Source of the DNA: Dugong dugon
Taxonomy: Eukaryota > Chordata > Mammalia > Sirenia > Dugongidae
Assembly (NCBI GenBank): GCA_030035585.1
Contig: CM057480.1
Span: 7,619,001-7,683,000 of the forward strand
Direction of reading: 5' to 3'
Length of the DNA stretch: 64,000 bases
Notes under the pieces: model-generated
Seen by the model: the letters and a program-made list of their open reading frames with translations, nothing else
What the model was told of the DNA's origin: nothing
Databases searched by the model: none
Made by a program: the position numbers and the translations under genes
Shown: piece by piece, positions 20,251-31,149 of the stretch
Numbering within the stretch: the first letter of the stretch is position 1
How the letters are laid out: every line of letters begins with the position of its first letter

Positions 20251-20884
20251 GGTAAAATCGGCCTTTTCTTGGATTGGAATAAGCCTCTCAGAACAATCAA
20301 AATATATTTTAGTAGACTACTAATGTTTAGGCAAAGTTACTGTAGTTAAAGAATTAGTCTCTTTTCCCCTCCACAGTCCAAGTATAAAGATTGAAGCTAA
20401 AAGTAGACAAATGTTATGTTTCATTGTGACCAAAATATATGTAAATCTTAGACCACACATTTCTCTAATTACTTATATGGACAGTTATTTAAAAAGTAGT
20501 ACATGGCTTCCCAGCCTTATTGGTATTCCTATTAATAACACTCACATTCAAATCCAAGAAACCTTTTATAAGCTACTGTGGTATTGAGAGGTGTCTCAAA
20601 ATTCTGACTTCCATCTTGGCTCTTGCCCAGTGTCTGATCCTTTGGTGATTTGTAAAATTACGAATCATAATATTGAACAACTTTTAGAGCTGTGACTGTT
20701 CCCTGAGGCTGGCGGCTAAGACGGTTTTTCCTGTCTGGACTGTCTGGGTTTTCTGCTGCTTTGTCTCTGTCTTCCCAAATCCTGCTTCAAGTCCTTCAGC
20801 CTCAGTGCATCCTTCTGGGATAAATTCAGCCCTCATTCTCTTTTTCTTCCACAGCTTTTTGGCATGTTTCTGGCTGTATTCCCA
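20251..20884. other. Unassigned sequence
   Basis: No recognised repeat or exon. Confidence 0.4.
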
Positions 20885-20950
20885 AATTAGCACCTAGGGT
20901 CACCATGAGTTGGAACCAACCAACTCAACGACACCTAACAGCAGCGACAA
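20885..20950 (+). mobile_element. SINE 3' tail fragment
   Basis: gggtcaccatgagttgg ... aactcaacgacacctaacag is the common 3' end of the AfroSINE/RTE group without any head. Confidence 0.75.
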
Positions 20951-21234
20951 GACGCACTGTCTTCCTCTTAGAATATGTATATCTGTGGTGTGTGTGTGGC
21001 TCTGTGTTCTACGTCTCCAGCAATATATTAAACATCTCTTGTGAAAGGCTGTCTGATATATCTTGTATTTCTTCTTGACACCACACAGTAGGTACCGTAC
21101 TAGGCGCGTAGTAGGTATTAAGTATAAACATTAGATAATGAAATTATAGGAACTGGCATAATTCCAACATAATCTTATAGCTGTCTTTTATACAGCTGAA
21201 ATCAAGTATAGGAACATTTAGAATGTAAAGTGTA

Positions 21235-22480
21235 CATAGAACTAAAATTTTTTGAATGGGTAATGCATTTACATGGCTCAAAATGAGAGAATATAAAAGG
21301 CTGTACAGTGTAAAAGTCTCCCCCTTTCCCTGATTCTCATCCTCCTGTTCCCTACTTCTTCACAAATCAGTTAACACTTTTTTAGTTTTATCTGTATCTT
21401 TCTAAAGTATTTTTGTGTAATTTTGAACAAATAATAAAAAAAAGTATTTTCCAAAGAACTTTCCATACCTTTTTTTTTTTACTTAGCTAAATAGTTCAGA
21501 GATTTTTCCAGATCAACTCCTAGCATTTCTCATTATATTTTTACAGCTCAGGAGTATTCCACTATGTAGATGTGTATCATTTATTTCACCTGTCCCATAC
21601 CGACGGACATTTGGGTGGTCCCAGTCCTTAGCCATTAACCATGCTGCCTTGGTGACTAACCATGTACATATGCTGTCTCACCTGGTGCAGGTGTATCCAG
21701 AGGATACATTCGCAGACATGGGGTTGCTGGCTCCCAGGGAAATGTATTTGCTATTGTGATAGAAGCTGCCAGATCACCCTCTCAGGGGTCTAGCCACCTT
21801 ACACTCTCACGAACGTCTCTCTATGGCCCCGTCAACACACTGGACAATCACACTTTTGGATTTTTGCCTGTCTTAATGTGTAAAAGATGATATCTAACTG
21901 TGGTTTAAATTTACATTTAACTAATGAGTACGTATTTCCATATAGTTAAGGACTATTTATATTTTCTATGAATTATCTGTTCATATCTTTGTCCATTTTT
22001 ATAATGGTTTGCTTCTCTGCTTTTCACTTTCTAGGAATTACATACCTAATATGTACATTAGGATGATTAGCCTTTTGTTTGTGAAAAAGTTGCAAATAGT
22101 TCCTAGTTTATTGCTTGGCTTTGCTAGTGTGGTAGTGGGTCTTGTTCTTCTGTTTCCCTTGCACAAGTTTTAAATTGTTAGGCAATTTTTCAGGTTCGCT
22201 CTTTTATGGCTTTTGGATTTTGGAGTATTAGGCCTTTACTCTGTGTTTTCTTCTAGTGCGTTTTTTTTTTTTTTTTTTTTTTTTTTGCTTCTTCTTTCAT
22301 TTAAGTCTTTGATCCATTTGGGGGATGTGTGTGACCAGAGGGATAAATCCAGCATTGCCTTTTAAATGGCTACTGACTTATCCTAACACCATTTATGGAA
22401 ACATTAATCTCATCCCACTGAATTGAGATGCTGGCTTCATTATATACTATATCATCACATGGATTATATATTATAGGGTG
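21235..22480 (-). mobile_element. Old L1 3' part, antisense
   Basis: aggagtattccactatgtag, tacacacttttggatttttgcc-like text, tttacatttaactaatgag, tctttgtccatttttataatgg, aagtctttgatccatttggg: antisense L1 ORF2 end/3' UTR. Contains a 26-T run at 22261-22286. Confidence 0.82.
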
Positions 22481-22534
22481 AAATGTAAACATTAGGCTTA
22501 AAAATAAAGATTAATTGGTGGATAACTTAGTTCA

Positions 22535-22870
22535 TTTATTCAGCAGCCATTTATTAATCACTTAATAAATTAAACACTATGTGCCAGGCTTGGGGGTATA
22601 AAGATGAGTAAGAAAGACTCCTTTACAGTAGCCGAACAACAAAATAATCTTGGTGCAACGATATAAGAGCAGTGGAGAGAGTGAGGAGTTAGAGAGATGC
22701 TTCACAGATTGGGTGACAGCTGAACGGAGTCTTGGAGGTTCGACAGAAACTCATCAGCCAGGAAAGGAAGGGCGTTCTACAGAGAGGAGAGAAAACACGC
22801 AGAGGCACCAATCCATGAGTCTGTGGTGTTCCAGGGAGACTTTGAGTAACTCTTTGTGGCCATAGTATAG
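22535..22870 (-). mobile_element. L2 3' end, antisense
   Basis: attcagcagccatttattaa, actatgtgccaggcttggg, gatgagtaagaaagac, then ggaaaggaagggcgttctac, matching the antisense L2 3' region. Confidence 0.8.
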
Positions 22871-23102
22871 GACATATGTTTGTAAGGACACAACTGGGGA
22901 TGGGACCAGACAGATAATTAATGGAAATTTTCTTAAGTGAGTATTTATGGGATTTGGGTGTGTAGTATTGTACCTCCTCCATACCTTCATCCCTCCAAAC
23001 CGATGAAGGGGAAGGATTAAGAGGTCCAAACAGATGGACACCGACCCTTAGTCACGTTCTGCAGGTCAGTTGTTGAGTTTTGACACCTGTTGCTTTTTCT
23101 AG

Positions 23103-23294
23103 AGTGCTCCAAGCTCCCGAAGCCGAAGTCTCACTTTGCTCCCGCATGGAACACCCAATTCTGCGTCTCCCTGTAGCCAGAGACACCTCATTGCGGGAGT
23201 GCCTGGTGTTGTCACAGTCACGCATCACAAGTCGCCTGCAGCTGCCCGAAGAGCCAAGAGTCAGTATTCCGGCCAGCTTCACGAAGTCAGAGAG
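23103..23294 (+). CDS. Candidate internal coding exon of an unidentified host gene
   Basis: A 192-bp segment preceded by ttgacacctgttgctttttctag (a plausible branch point and polypyrimidine tract ending in AG at 23101-23102) and followed by gtaggc at 23295, a good donor. It is open throughout in frame 23103 and gives 64 residues, phase 0 at both edges. The peptide begins [16 protein letters not shown], continues [33 protein letters not shown], and ends [12 protein letters not shown]. It is Ser/Arg/Pro-rich, lacks membrane or catalytic motifs, and looks like a disordered linker with phosphorylatable SRS and SP sites. About ten CpGs in 192 bp stand out against AT-rich surroundings, as expected under coding constraint. 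The reading continues 69 nt past the donor before a stop, so openness alone is weak; splice signals, CpGs and codon-like composition together make the case. I cannot name the gene. Alternatives are a cassette exon or a chance open segment. Confidence 0.62.
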
Positions 23295-23818
23295 GTAGGC
23301 TCTGTTCTCCTTCTAGATTCTGTGGTCCCTGGGAGCTGGGGACCATGGCTGCTGTGCTGCTAACATCTCTCTTCCTTGGCTTCATCTTGATTTATGAAGA
23401 GAGTGGACCACACAGCCATGGCAATCCCTCCTGGTTAAAAAAACAATCGTTTCTGTTTCTTAGGTTAAGTAAGTTCTTAGCAAGCTCACAAAAAAATAAA
23501 AGGATGTACATGGAAGTACAATCAAATGTGGCAAAGAAAAGACAGTACAAAATAATAATCAGGAAATCATTTAGGGATGTTTTGAAGCTCAGGAAGTGTT
23601 AGACCTAAAACTGATACCTTCTCTCTTCTGTCCTGCTTCGCTTTCTTTCTGAAGTGCTTGGCTGCCTTCTTTCTGTGACAGACACGCTCCAGAGCAGAGT
23701 TTAGTATCGAAAAGGGCACTCTCCTTGGAGTCAGAAGACTCTGTTGTTTAAGAACAAGTCTTTGAACAGCACTAACCCTCACTTTCTGCATCTGTCAAGT
23801 GGAAATAACACAGGCTTT
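23295..23818. other. Presumed intron, unassigned
   Basis: No repeat recognised immediately downstream of the candidate exon. Overlapping short frames on both strands look like chance. Confidence 0.4.
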
Positions 23819-23828
23819 ATCACCTTCT

Positions 23829-24043
23829 TAAAGGAGTCCTGGTGGCACATTAGTTAAGTGTTCGACTGCTAACTGAAAGGTCGGTGGTTCAAACCCACCA
23901 GCCGCTGTATGTGAGAAAGATGCAGCAGTCTGTTCCCATAGAAATTACAGCCTTGGAAACCCTATGGGGCAGTTCTACTCTGTCCTATAGGGTTGCTATG
24001 AGTCGGAATGTACTTGACAGCAATGGGCTTGGTTTTTTTAAAA
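23829..24043 (+). mobile_element. Extended AfroSINE type A
   Basis: ggagtcctggtggcacatta, ggtggttcaaacccacc, gagaaagatgcagcagtctg, ggggcagttctactctgtcc, atgagtcggaatgtacttg. TSDs atcaccttct (23819-23828) and atcaccctct (24044-24053). Confidence 0.92.
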
Positions 24044-24053
24044 ATCACCCTCT

Positions 24054-24759
24054 CGGGGGTGGTGCAAAGATCACTTATAACAATGCACATGAAAACCCTT
24101 CACCCACAGGTGCCTTATGAATGTGACCTGGGGTTGTGTTTTATGTTTACACTCGGTACACTGGGAAGCCGTGAGTTAGGGGCCTCCTTGGTGATATGAT
24201 CCCTTAGTGTTCATGTCTTCATTTGCCGCTATCATTGAGAATAGACTCTCTGTATATGAAATAAATAATGTTGGTCTTGGTTGGTTATTTTGACCTGCAG
24301 TTGACTTATATACAGACCAGTTGTTCTCTTAGAGAAGGTAGCACAGCCCTTCCTCTGTCAAGCAGGAGAATGGGACTTGTAGAATAGGATTTTGCTGCAG
24401 CCTGAGTCAGCATGAGCCGCTTTGTGCTTTGTAAACATCACGAGCCAGGTCTAGGTAGTGCTCCGTTGGCTGACTCTTTCTTGGTCTGATTTCTGGCCCA
24501 GGACAGAAAATCTGAAAATCTACTGAATCAAATCAGTAGACACCTATGGAAGACGTTTCTTTCTTGGTAGATTTACACGTACATATACTGTCTATTGCCT
24601 AATAAAGAAAAGTACCAAGACAGAATTCTGAAATGTAAATTATAGGTAGAATGCTCACTTTGAAATACCTAGTCACTCTGACGTTAAAAAAAAAAAAGTG
24701 GCCATTAGCTTAATTTTGTTACGTTGTTTGATAGGATAAATGACTGTGCACATGTATCT
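24054..24759. other. Unassigned sequence
   Basis: No recognised element or exon. Confidence 0.4.
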
Positions 24760-25090
24760 ATTGCTTTTCACTTTTCACAGCGCTTGTTCAAGACACAGTA
24801 TTACGGAAAATCTTCAGATATACACAAAAATAGAATAGTATAATGTACCTTTTTCCCAGCTTCAACAGTTACAACTTTCTGTTCTTGTTTTCATCTGTTG
24901 TCCTCTACACCTCTGCTTTTCTTTTTTTGGCTAGAGCATTTTAAAGAAATCCTAAGCATTGTATCATTTTAAGCTAGTAAATGCTTCAGTGTTTATGTAA
25001 CAGACAGGAATTGAAACAAACAGAACTTGACCACGCTGCCATCATCTCGCTTTTCTGTAGATCTCATTGACATATTTTTACAAGTACTTT
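24760..25090 (-). mobile_element. Old L1 fragment, antisense (tentative)
   Basis: agcattttaaagaaatccta, aagctagtaaatgcttcagtg and the following text resemble antisense L1M 3' UTR. Diverged; boundaries approximate. Confidence 0.5.
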
Positions 25091-26100
25091 CAAGATTATA
25101 ACCTTAAAAAAAAAAAGTTGAAAGTTCGCGGTATTTTGCAAATTCTTTTCGTTCTATTGGAATAAATCTCTGTTAGCCGTACTGTTATGACTGATGACGG
25201 TGGGCCTGCACTTATGAGGGGAGAAACAATGGAATGGTTTATGTACGGTAAGCAGTGGTTTTCATAAAAGTTGAGGCACTTTTGCTTGATGTTTAATAGC
25301 ATTTAGTTCAATATAATGCCAAAATCTTGTCTACTTCCGTTTTTTTAAAAAAGTCAAATTAAAAATATACATATGATCTTTGTATATAAAAATGTTTAAT
25401 TATATAAAGTATATAATACAAGTATATATTGCAAAAGAGTATGAAGAAAACATTAATATCTGTAATCCTATCTCCCACAGATAATGACTGTTAATTTTCA
25501 GTAATTTACTTCTGGGTTGTTTTTATGTATATGCCTACATCTATAGATAATATAAAAATTATCTATCAGTATGAGCTACAGTTTGTGAATAATTACATAT
25601 ACGTTGCCTTTTTCTTTATCTTTCTATGGGAGGGAAACACTGAAATTTCCTGTGGCGTTTCATTATAAAAAATAATTAGGCAAAATCTCTCCATAGCCAT
25701 TTTGATGTCTTTTTTGTACTCTTGGGAAGCAGTATAATGCTTCAGATGATTACTTTTGTATACTGATGACTTTCCTTGCTGAAAATTGTGAGCTTTTTGA
25801 GGTATCTGCAACCACTGGCATTGGAGAGAGCAGTTGAGCGCCGAACCCTTCTGACAGAAGAGTTGAATGTTTTGATTCTTGGATCTCATGTCTATCTTCT
25901 CTCCTGACTGGAGAAGCATTGCTGTTTTGTGATGTCTGATACTTTATGTTGTGGAGAGATCCACCTTGGGAGGTCTCTGAGCAAATTTCACTTGTACCAG
26001 AAAGTTCTAAAGGTATATTAATTTTAGAATACCAAGGTCTCTGCTTTTAGATGCCACTGTGTTTATCTATAAAATAAATACAGTGAGGAAAATGGAATAG
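25091..26100. other. AT-rich sequence, L1-like in part
   Basis: 25360-25580 has the AT-rich pattern seen in antisense L1 3' ends. The rest is unassigned. A 108-codon minus-strand open frame (25919-25593) has no recognisable domain or supported splice sites. Confidence 0.35.
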
Positions 26101-26632
26101 CATTTTTATTCCAGCTGGTAGAGGGAAGATAAACTTGTGATCACTGAAGCAATGGAGGAAATCATCATACTCAAGACAGATGTGGCTGAATATCTAAAGA
26201 ATAAAAGAAAAACAGCCCAGCTAAAGGCAATTGAATAAATATTAAATGGAATATCACAGCATGGGTGAAAATAATGGGACAATTTAAAAGATTAAATGGT
26301 TATCATCCAAAATGTAAAGAATTGAAATACCAAAGGTCGGTACCCAGAGTCCCCTCAGGAAGTGGTCAGGAGCGATGGATATATAGGGAGTTCTAGCATA
26401 GTATCTTTGCAAAGAACGAGCATATCCTCACTAACAAGTCAAGAAATGGAAAATAAAACAACCTTGTTTATCAAATCATCAGAAACAATTATTAAAGCTG
26501 TTATCGGTGAGGGTCTTAAGAAATGAAGAGACTACTGTATATTATCTTTTTGCTACAATCTTGTGACAGAAAATAACTAAGTTCAGAACAGAATTGTGCA
26601 TTGCCATTGATCCATAATTCCCTGTTGGGGAC
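26101..26632 (+). mobile_element. Diverged LINE-like fragment (tentative)
   Basis: A-rich plus strand with aagtcaagaaatggaaaataaaac and aaatcatcagaaacaatt, a composition typical of L1 ORF2/3' sequence. Family and edges uncertain. Confidence 0.35.
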
Positions 26633-27044
26633 TGTTACGGATTGAATTGTGTCCCCCCCCCACAATATGTGTTTTAAATACTAACCTCTATGCCTGTGGT
26701 TATAATCTCATTTGGGAATGGGTTGTCTTTGTTATGTTAATGAGACAAGGTTAGTGTAGGGTGTATCCTGAACTGATCTCTTCTGACATACAAAAAGAGA
26801 TTAAACAAGCAAGCAGAGCAAAGACAGAGGAAGAGAGATACCAAGCCACTTGATCGCCCAGGAGTAGAAACTCAGAAGAGACAAGGACCTTCCCCCAGAG
26901 CTGGCAGAGAGAGAAAGCCTTCTCCAAGAGCCAGCACCTTGAATTCAGACTCCTAGCCTCCTAAACTGTGAGAAAATACATTTCTGTTTGTTAAAGCCAC
27001 CCACTTGTGGTATTTCTTTTGTAGCAGCATTGGATAACTAAGAA
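26633..27044 (+). mobile_element. ERVL-MaLR 5' LTR
   Basis: tgttacggattgaattgtgt at the 5' edge, cagagctggcagagagagaa, ctgtgagaaaatacatttctg, acccacttgtggtatttc, and gcattggataactaag at the 3' edge. Sense, directly followed by internal sequence. Confidence 0.87.
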
Positions 27045-27780
27045 TTTGGTACTAAGAGGTGGGAGTGTTGCTGTAACAGATACCTAAAATGTAGAAGTGG
27101 TTTTGGAATTGGGTAATGGGTGGAGGCTAGAAGAGTTTTAAGGTGCCTAATGGTAAAAGCCTACACTGCCTTGAAGAGACTGTTGGTGGAATTGTGGACG
27201 TCAAAGGCAGTTCTCATGAGGGCTCAGGAGGAAGTGAGGAGAGCTCTAGAGAAAGTCTCTGTCGTCTTAGAGAATACATATGGCGCAGCAACAGAATGCT
27301 GCTAGCAGATGGAGATGTTGAATGTGCTTCCGGTGAGGCTTTAAAAGAAAATGATGCACATGTGATTGGACACTGGAGGAAGGGCGATGCTTTTTATGCA
27401 GTGGCCAAGAACTTGTCCAAATTGAGTTCAGACGTTTGGTGGAAGGTAGAAGTTGAAAGTGATGAATGTGGATATCTGGTGAGGAGAGTTCTAGGATCCT
27501 AAAGGGGCTGAATGGTTTCGCCTTGCCACTTATAGAAAAATGCAAGAGGAAAGAGATGAACTTAAAAATGAACTGCAAAATGAAAACAGAGCTTGAAGAT
27601 TTGGAAAATCCTGTTGTACAAACTGAGGACACATATCCTAGAATGTTCACCAAGGATGTGGCTACACAATCTTTTGTTAAAGAGATTAAGCCTGTGACTT
27701 GTGCATCTAACCAACTACCACAGCAGAAAACCCATTGGCTTAGACTGAAGGGGACAGAAAAAGAACGAAAGGAGAGAAAA
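27045..27780 (+). pseudogene. MaLR internal sequence, decayed
   Basis: The sequence after the LTR (atttggtactaagaggtggg, gctgtaacagatacctaaaa, gtggttttggaattgggtaa) matches the start of the THE1/MST-type internal region in layout. MaLR interiors have no intact gag or pol, and open frames here on both strands are residual. The right end is lost at the SINE B at 27781, and no 3' LTR follows. An old non-functional endogenous retroelement. Confidence 0.75.
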
Positions 27781-27982
27781 CTAAGTTGCCGTTGAGTTGA
27801 TTCTGGCTCATCACGACCCCATGTGTGTCAGAGTAGAACTGTGCTTCACAGGGTTTTCCATGGCTGATTTTTTGGGAAATAGATCACCAGGCCTTTCTTC
27901 CAGGGGGGCCTTTGGGTGGGCTCAAACCTCCAACCTTTCAGTTAGCAGCCGAGTGCTTAACCATTTGTGCCACCCAAGGCAA
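27781..27982 (-). mobile_element. AfroSINE type B
   Basis: Antisense B: gttgagttgattctggctca, gaccccatgtgtgtcagag, cacagggttttccatggctg, tttcagttagcagccgagtg, tgtgccacccaagg. Confidence 0.9.
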
Positions 27983-28084
27983 ACACTTAACCACATTTTT
28001 AGCAACTATTTCTTTGTGTTATAATTATTTTTCTAATCTCCCCACCAGTCTATAAACTCTTTTCTCAAAGGCCTGGGCCTATTA

Positions 28085-28259
28085 ATAATAATAGCTACTA
28101 TTATATGAACGTAATATTTCATACATGTTGAGATCTTATGTGCCATGTACTATGCTCGGTGCTTTTCTTGTGTTATCCTCACATCAACCCTGTGAGGTAG
28201 ATATTATCATCCCTATTTCACAGACAGAGAAACTGAGGCATAAAGAGGTTAAAGCAAAG
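28085..28259 (-). mobile_element. MIR SINE, antisense, left half
   Basis: aatagctactattatatgaa, gtgccatgtactatgctcgg, ccctgtgaggtagatattat, agagaaactgaggcataaag. It breaks at 28260 and resumes at 29253-29320 (ggtcacgtgggtattaag ... ctatctccaaatccc), so the whole MIR is split by the MLT2 LTR. Confidence 0.87.
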
Positions 28260-28465
28260 AGAGGTGTATTGGTCCAGGCTCAACCAGAGAAACAGAACCA
28301 GGAGGAGATACGTATTCAGAGATTTATTGCAAGGAATTGGCTCACACGATTGTGGGGCTGGCTAGGCAGGTCCAAGATCCGTAGGGCAGACGGGAACTCT
28401 CAGGCATGGGTTGAAGCTGTTAGGTACAGGCAGAAGTTCTTCAGGGAAGCCTCAGCTCTGCTCTT

Positions 28466-28669
28466 AAAACCAGTTGCCTTGGATTTGATTTAACTTGTGG
28501 TGACCCCATATGTGTTAGAGTAGAACTGTGCTCCACAGAGTTTTCAATGGCTGATTTTTTGGAACGTAGATTGCCAGGCCTTTTTTTGAGGTGCCTCTGG
28601 ATAATGGACTTGAACCTCCAACCTTTTCATTAGCAGCTGAGCATGTAAACCGTTCGCACCACCCAGGGC
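28466..28669 (-). mobile_element. AfroSINE type B inside MLT2
   Basis: Antisense B: gtggtgaccccatatgtg, ctccacagagttttcaatgg, accttttcattagcagctg, accacccagggc. TSDs ctctgctctt (28456-28465) and ctctgctctg (28670-28679). Confidence 0.9.
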
Positions 28670-28706
28670 CTCTGCTCTGGCTCTTAAGGCCTTTCAGTTG
28701 AATCAG

Positions 28707-28860
28707 ATCCACAGCTGTTGAGTTGACTCCGACTCAGAGCAACCCTATAGGGCAGAGTAGAATTGCCCCATAGGGTTTCCAAGGAGTATTTGGTGGATTT
28801 GAACTGCCAACCTTTTGGTTAGTAGCCGAGCTCTTGACCAGTGTGCCACCAGAGCTCCAA
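28707..28860 (-). mobile_element. AfroSINE type A inside MLT2
   Basis: Antisense A: gttgagttgactccgactca, gagtagaattgccccatagg, aaccttttggttagtagccg, gtgccaccagagctcc. TSDs ttgaatcag (28698-28706) and ctgaatcag (28861-28869). Confidence 0.9.
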
Positions 28861-29005
28861 CTGAATCAGGCCCATCCACATTTTCTAGGTAATCTCCTTT
28901 ACTTACAGTCAACTGATTATGAACTTTAATCACACCTACAAAATACCTTCATGGAAGCATCTAGATTAGCACTTGATCGAATAACTGGGTACTGTACCCT
29001 AGCCA

Positions 29006-29212
29006 AAGGATCCCTGGTGATGCATTGGTTAAAGGGCTTGACTGCTAACTGGGAGGCTGGCGGTTTGAAACCACCAGTGGCTCCATAGGAGAAAGATGTG
29101 GCAGTCTGCTTCTGTAAAGATTTGCAGCCTTGGAAACCCTACAGGGCAATTCTACTCCGTCCTACAGTGTCACTATGAGTCGGAATCAACTCGACGGCCG
29201 TGGGTTTGGTTT
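29006..29212 (+). mobile_element. Extended AfroSINE type A inside MLT2
   Basis: aggatccctggtgatgcatt, gcggtttgaaaccaccagtg, gagaaagatgtggcagtctg, gtcggaatcaactcgacgg. Flanks ccaa / ccaa are consistent with a short TSD. Confidence 0.88.
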
Positions 29213-29320
29213 TGAATCCAAGTTGATAGAACAAAAAGACCATCACAAGAGGGGTCACGTGGGTATTAAGTGATCTGTTCTGGCCCAAGCAGTCTATCTC
29301 CAAATCCCACGTTGGCGTGT

Positions 29321-29858
29321 GTAGGGCCCCAGTGAGGACTTGATGAATTTATTCACTTAAATGAGTCACCAGGACACAGCACTTTTTAGTAGGAAGGGTG
29401 TGGACCTTAATTCAAGTCATGCCACCTTTCAGAGTTTTCCTTTCCTTGTCTACAAGGTGGAAATACTGCAGCTTAACTTATTCCATTGATGTGATTAGAG
29501 GAAAAAACACCAGAGTGGAGCACAAAGTAGGTGCTCAGGCAAATGATCAGAGATTCCCAAGCATGTCACGTTGGCGTTTGAAAAACGGAAAATACCAAAA
29601 GCTGCTATAATAGCCCTGCTGGCTTGTCAGGTTGGATCGCCAAAAACAGACAGAAGAGGGGTAGCCTAGAAGTGGCCCATAACAGAGAAGCTGTCCTCTC
29701 TGTCCCCACCCCTTTGGAGAGCCACAGCCCCAGCTGTAGCAGAAGTTCATTGAACCAGGGATCTACTTCCTTGTTGCATGCTTTGAGTTGTAGACATATC
29801 CTTCTGCCCTTCCCTGAAATCATGGGTCCGCCAGTCCCAACAACTGTGTGCTTGGCAA
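29321..29858. other. Unassigned sequence
   Basis: No recognised repeat. Overlapping short frames on both strands around 29.6-29.85 kb are unsupported by splice signals. Confidence 0.4.
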
Positions 29859-29869
29859 AGTAAAAGGAG

Positions 29870-30273
29870 GTGGTGGTTGTTAGTTGCCATCAAGTTGGCT
29901 CTGAATCATGGCGACCCCATGTACAAGACAGTGAAATGTTGCTGGGTCCTGTGCCATCTTTATGAGCCTTGGTATGTTTGGGTCCATTGTTGTGGCTACT
30001 GTGTGTTTTGAGTGTCTTCCAACCTAGGGGACTCATCTTCCAGCACTGTAGCAGACAGTATTCTGTTGTGATCCATAGGGTTTTCATTGGCTAATTTTCG
30101 GAACCAGATTGCCACGCCTTCCTTCCCTACTCTGTCTTAGTCTGGAAGCTGCACTGATAACCTGTCCACCATGGATGACTCTGGTGGTATTTGAAATACC
30201 AGTGGCATAGCTTCCAGCATCACAGCAGCATGCAAGGCACCACAGTACAACACACTGACAGACAAATGGTGGA
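29870..30273 (-). mobile_element. SINE C, headless form
   Basis: Antisense C with gttgttagttgccatcaag, gtgttttgagtgtcttccaac, ttctgttgtgatccatag, aaataccagtggcatagctt, and sense 5' end tccaccatttgtctgtcag. TSDs agtaaaaggag (29859-29869) and agtacaaggag (30274-30284) fix both ends: there is no tRNA head. Confidence 0.92.
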
Positions 30274-30284
30274 AGTACAAGGAG

Positions 30285-30754
30285 TCCTGGTTAATTGGTT
30301 AGTCTGTATAGGACATGCTATAATTAGTGCCTGAAGACTGCCTGCCAATAACGCCGGCAGCTTCTGAGAAGCCTCTGAGCACTTTCTACCCTAGCAACTA
30401 CTGGTAAAGAGAGGGCTTGACTGGTTAAATTGTGACCAGCCTACTGAGCTTTAGACCTTGTGACTGTACCGACCTGACCAAAGCCGATCAGATCAGCTCT
30501 TGCTGCCTCATCCCGTAGCTTGCCATTGGCTTGTGAGATGGTCTCAAGGGGGAACTCCATCCAGGGGGGCCTCTGAGTTAGAGATTAACTGCCGAGCTGG
30601 AGTGTGAATGGGAAGCACGCAGAGGCCAAGAGGTAAAGTAGTTAGAAGCTGCTGATGCTGCCAACGATTGGAGAATAAGCAGCCTGGTCATAAGATGCTG
30701 GGCTCCTAGAGGTGGTATGAGGACATAAAAGTTGCTGTGGCCTCCTGTTTTGTT
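30285..30754. other. Unassigned sequence
   Basis: No family recognised; possibly a diverged LTR. Confidence 0.35.
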
Positions 30755-30907
30755 GTTGTTGTATGCCCTTGAGTTGATTCCGACTCATAGCGACCCTGGA
30801 GGACAGAGTAGAATTGCCCAACAGGATTTCCAAGGAGTGGCTGGTGGATTCGAACTGCCAACCTTTTGCTTAGCAGTTGTAGCTCTTAACCACTGAACCT
30901 CCTAGAG
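30755..30907 (-). mobile_element. AfroSINE type A
   Basis: Antisense A: gagttgattccgactcatag, ggacagagtagaattgccc, ggattcgaactgccaacctt, aaccactgaacctccta. Confidence 0.9.
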
Positions 30908-31029
30908 TGTCTTATTCCCCTTTGTGATCTTACTGGATGTGTCTATCCCCTAGGATCCCCTGACCATGTTCTTAGAAAGTTAAATGAGCCTGACCAACAC
31001 TGGTCAAACTTGGTTGTTGAACCAACTTG

Positions 31030-31130
31030 GTTTTTGAACACTTACTCAGGGTCCAGCACTGGTCTCTGATGTGAGGGATGGAATAATACATACAGTCTGG
31101 CTCTTGTCCAAGGACATGATAACCTAGGTG
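31030..31130 (-). mobile_element. L2 fragment, antisense
   Basis: acttactcagggtccagcac and tacagtctggctcttgtcc follow the antisense L2 3' pattern. Confidence 0.55.
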
Positions 31131-31149
31131 GTTGGTTAAACTTAGATGA

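Larger units (their letters stand above)
28265..29247 (-). mobile_element. MLT2-type ERVL LTR, antisense, carrying three SINEs
   Basis: Antisense MLT2 text: accagagaaacagaaccagg, tttattgcaaggaattggctc, ggcccatccacattttctag, aatctcctttacttacagtc, ccaagttgatagaac, gaccatcaca. Perfect 5-bp TSD agagg at 28260-28264 and 29248-29252, inside a MIR. SINE insertions at 28466, 28707 and 29006 inflate it to about 1 kb. Confidence 0.87.

Noticed and set aside
25593..25919. 108-codon minus-strand open frame
   Set aside because: AT-rich, Lys/Gln-rich, no domain, no credible splice sites; near the size expected by chance.
27143..27653. Open frames of 119-128 codons on both strands
   Set aside because: Within the MaLR internal region, a retroelement family without functional genes; opposite-strand overlap indicates remnants.
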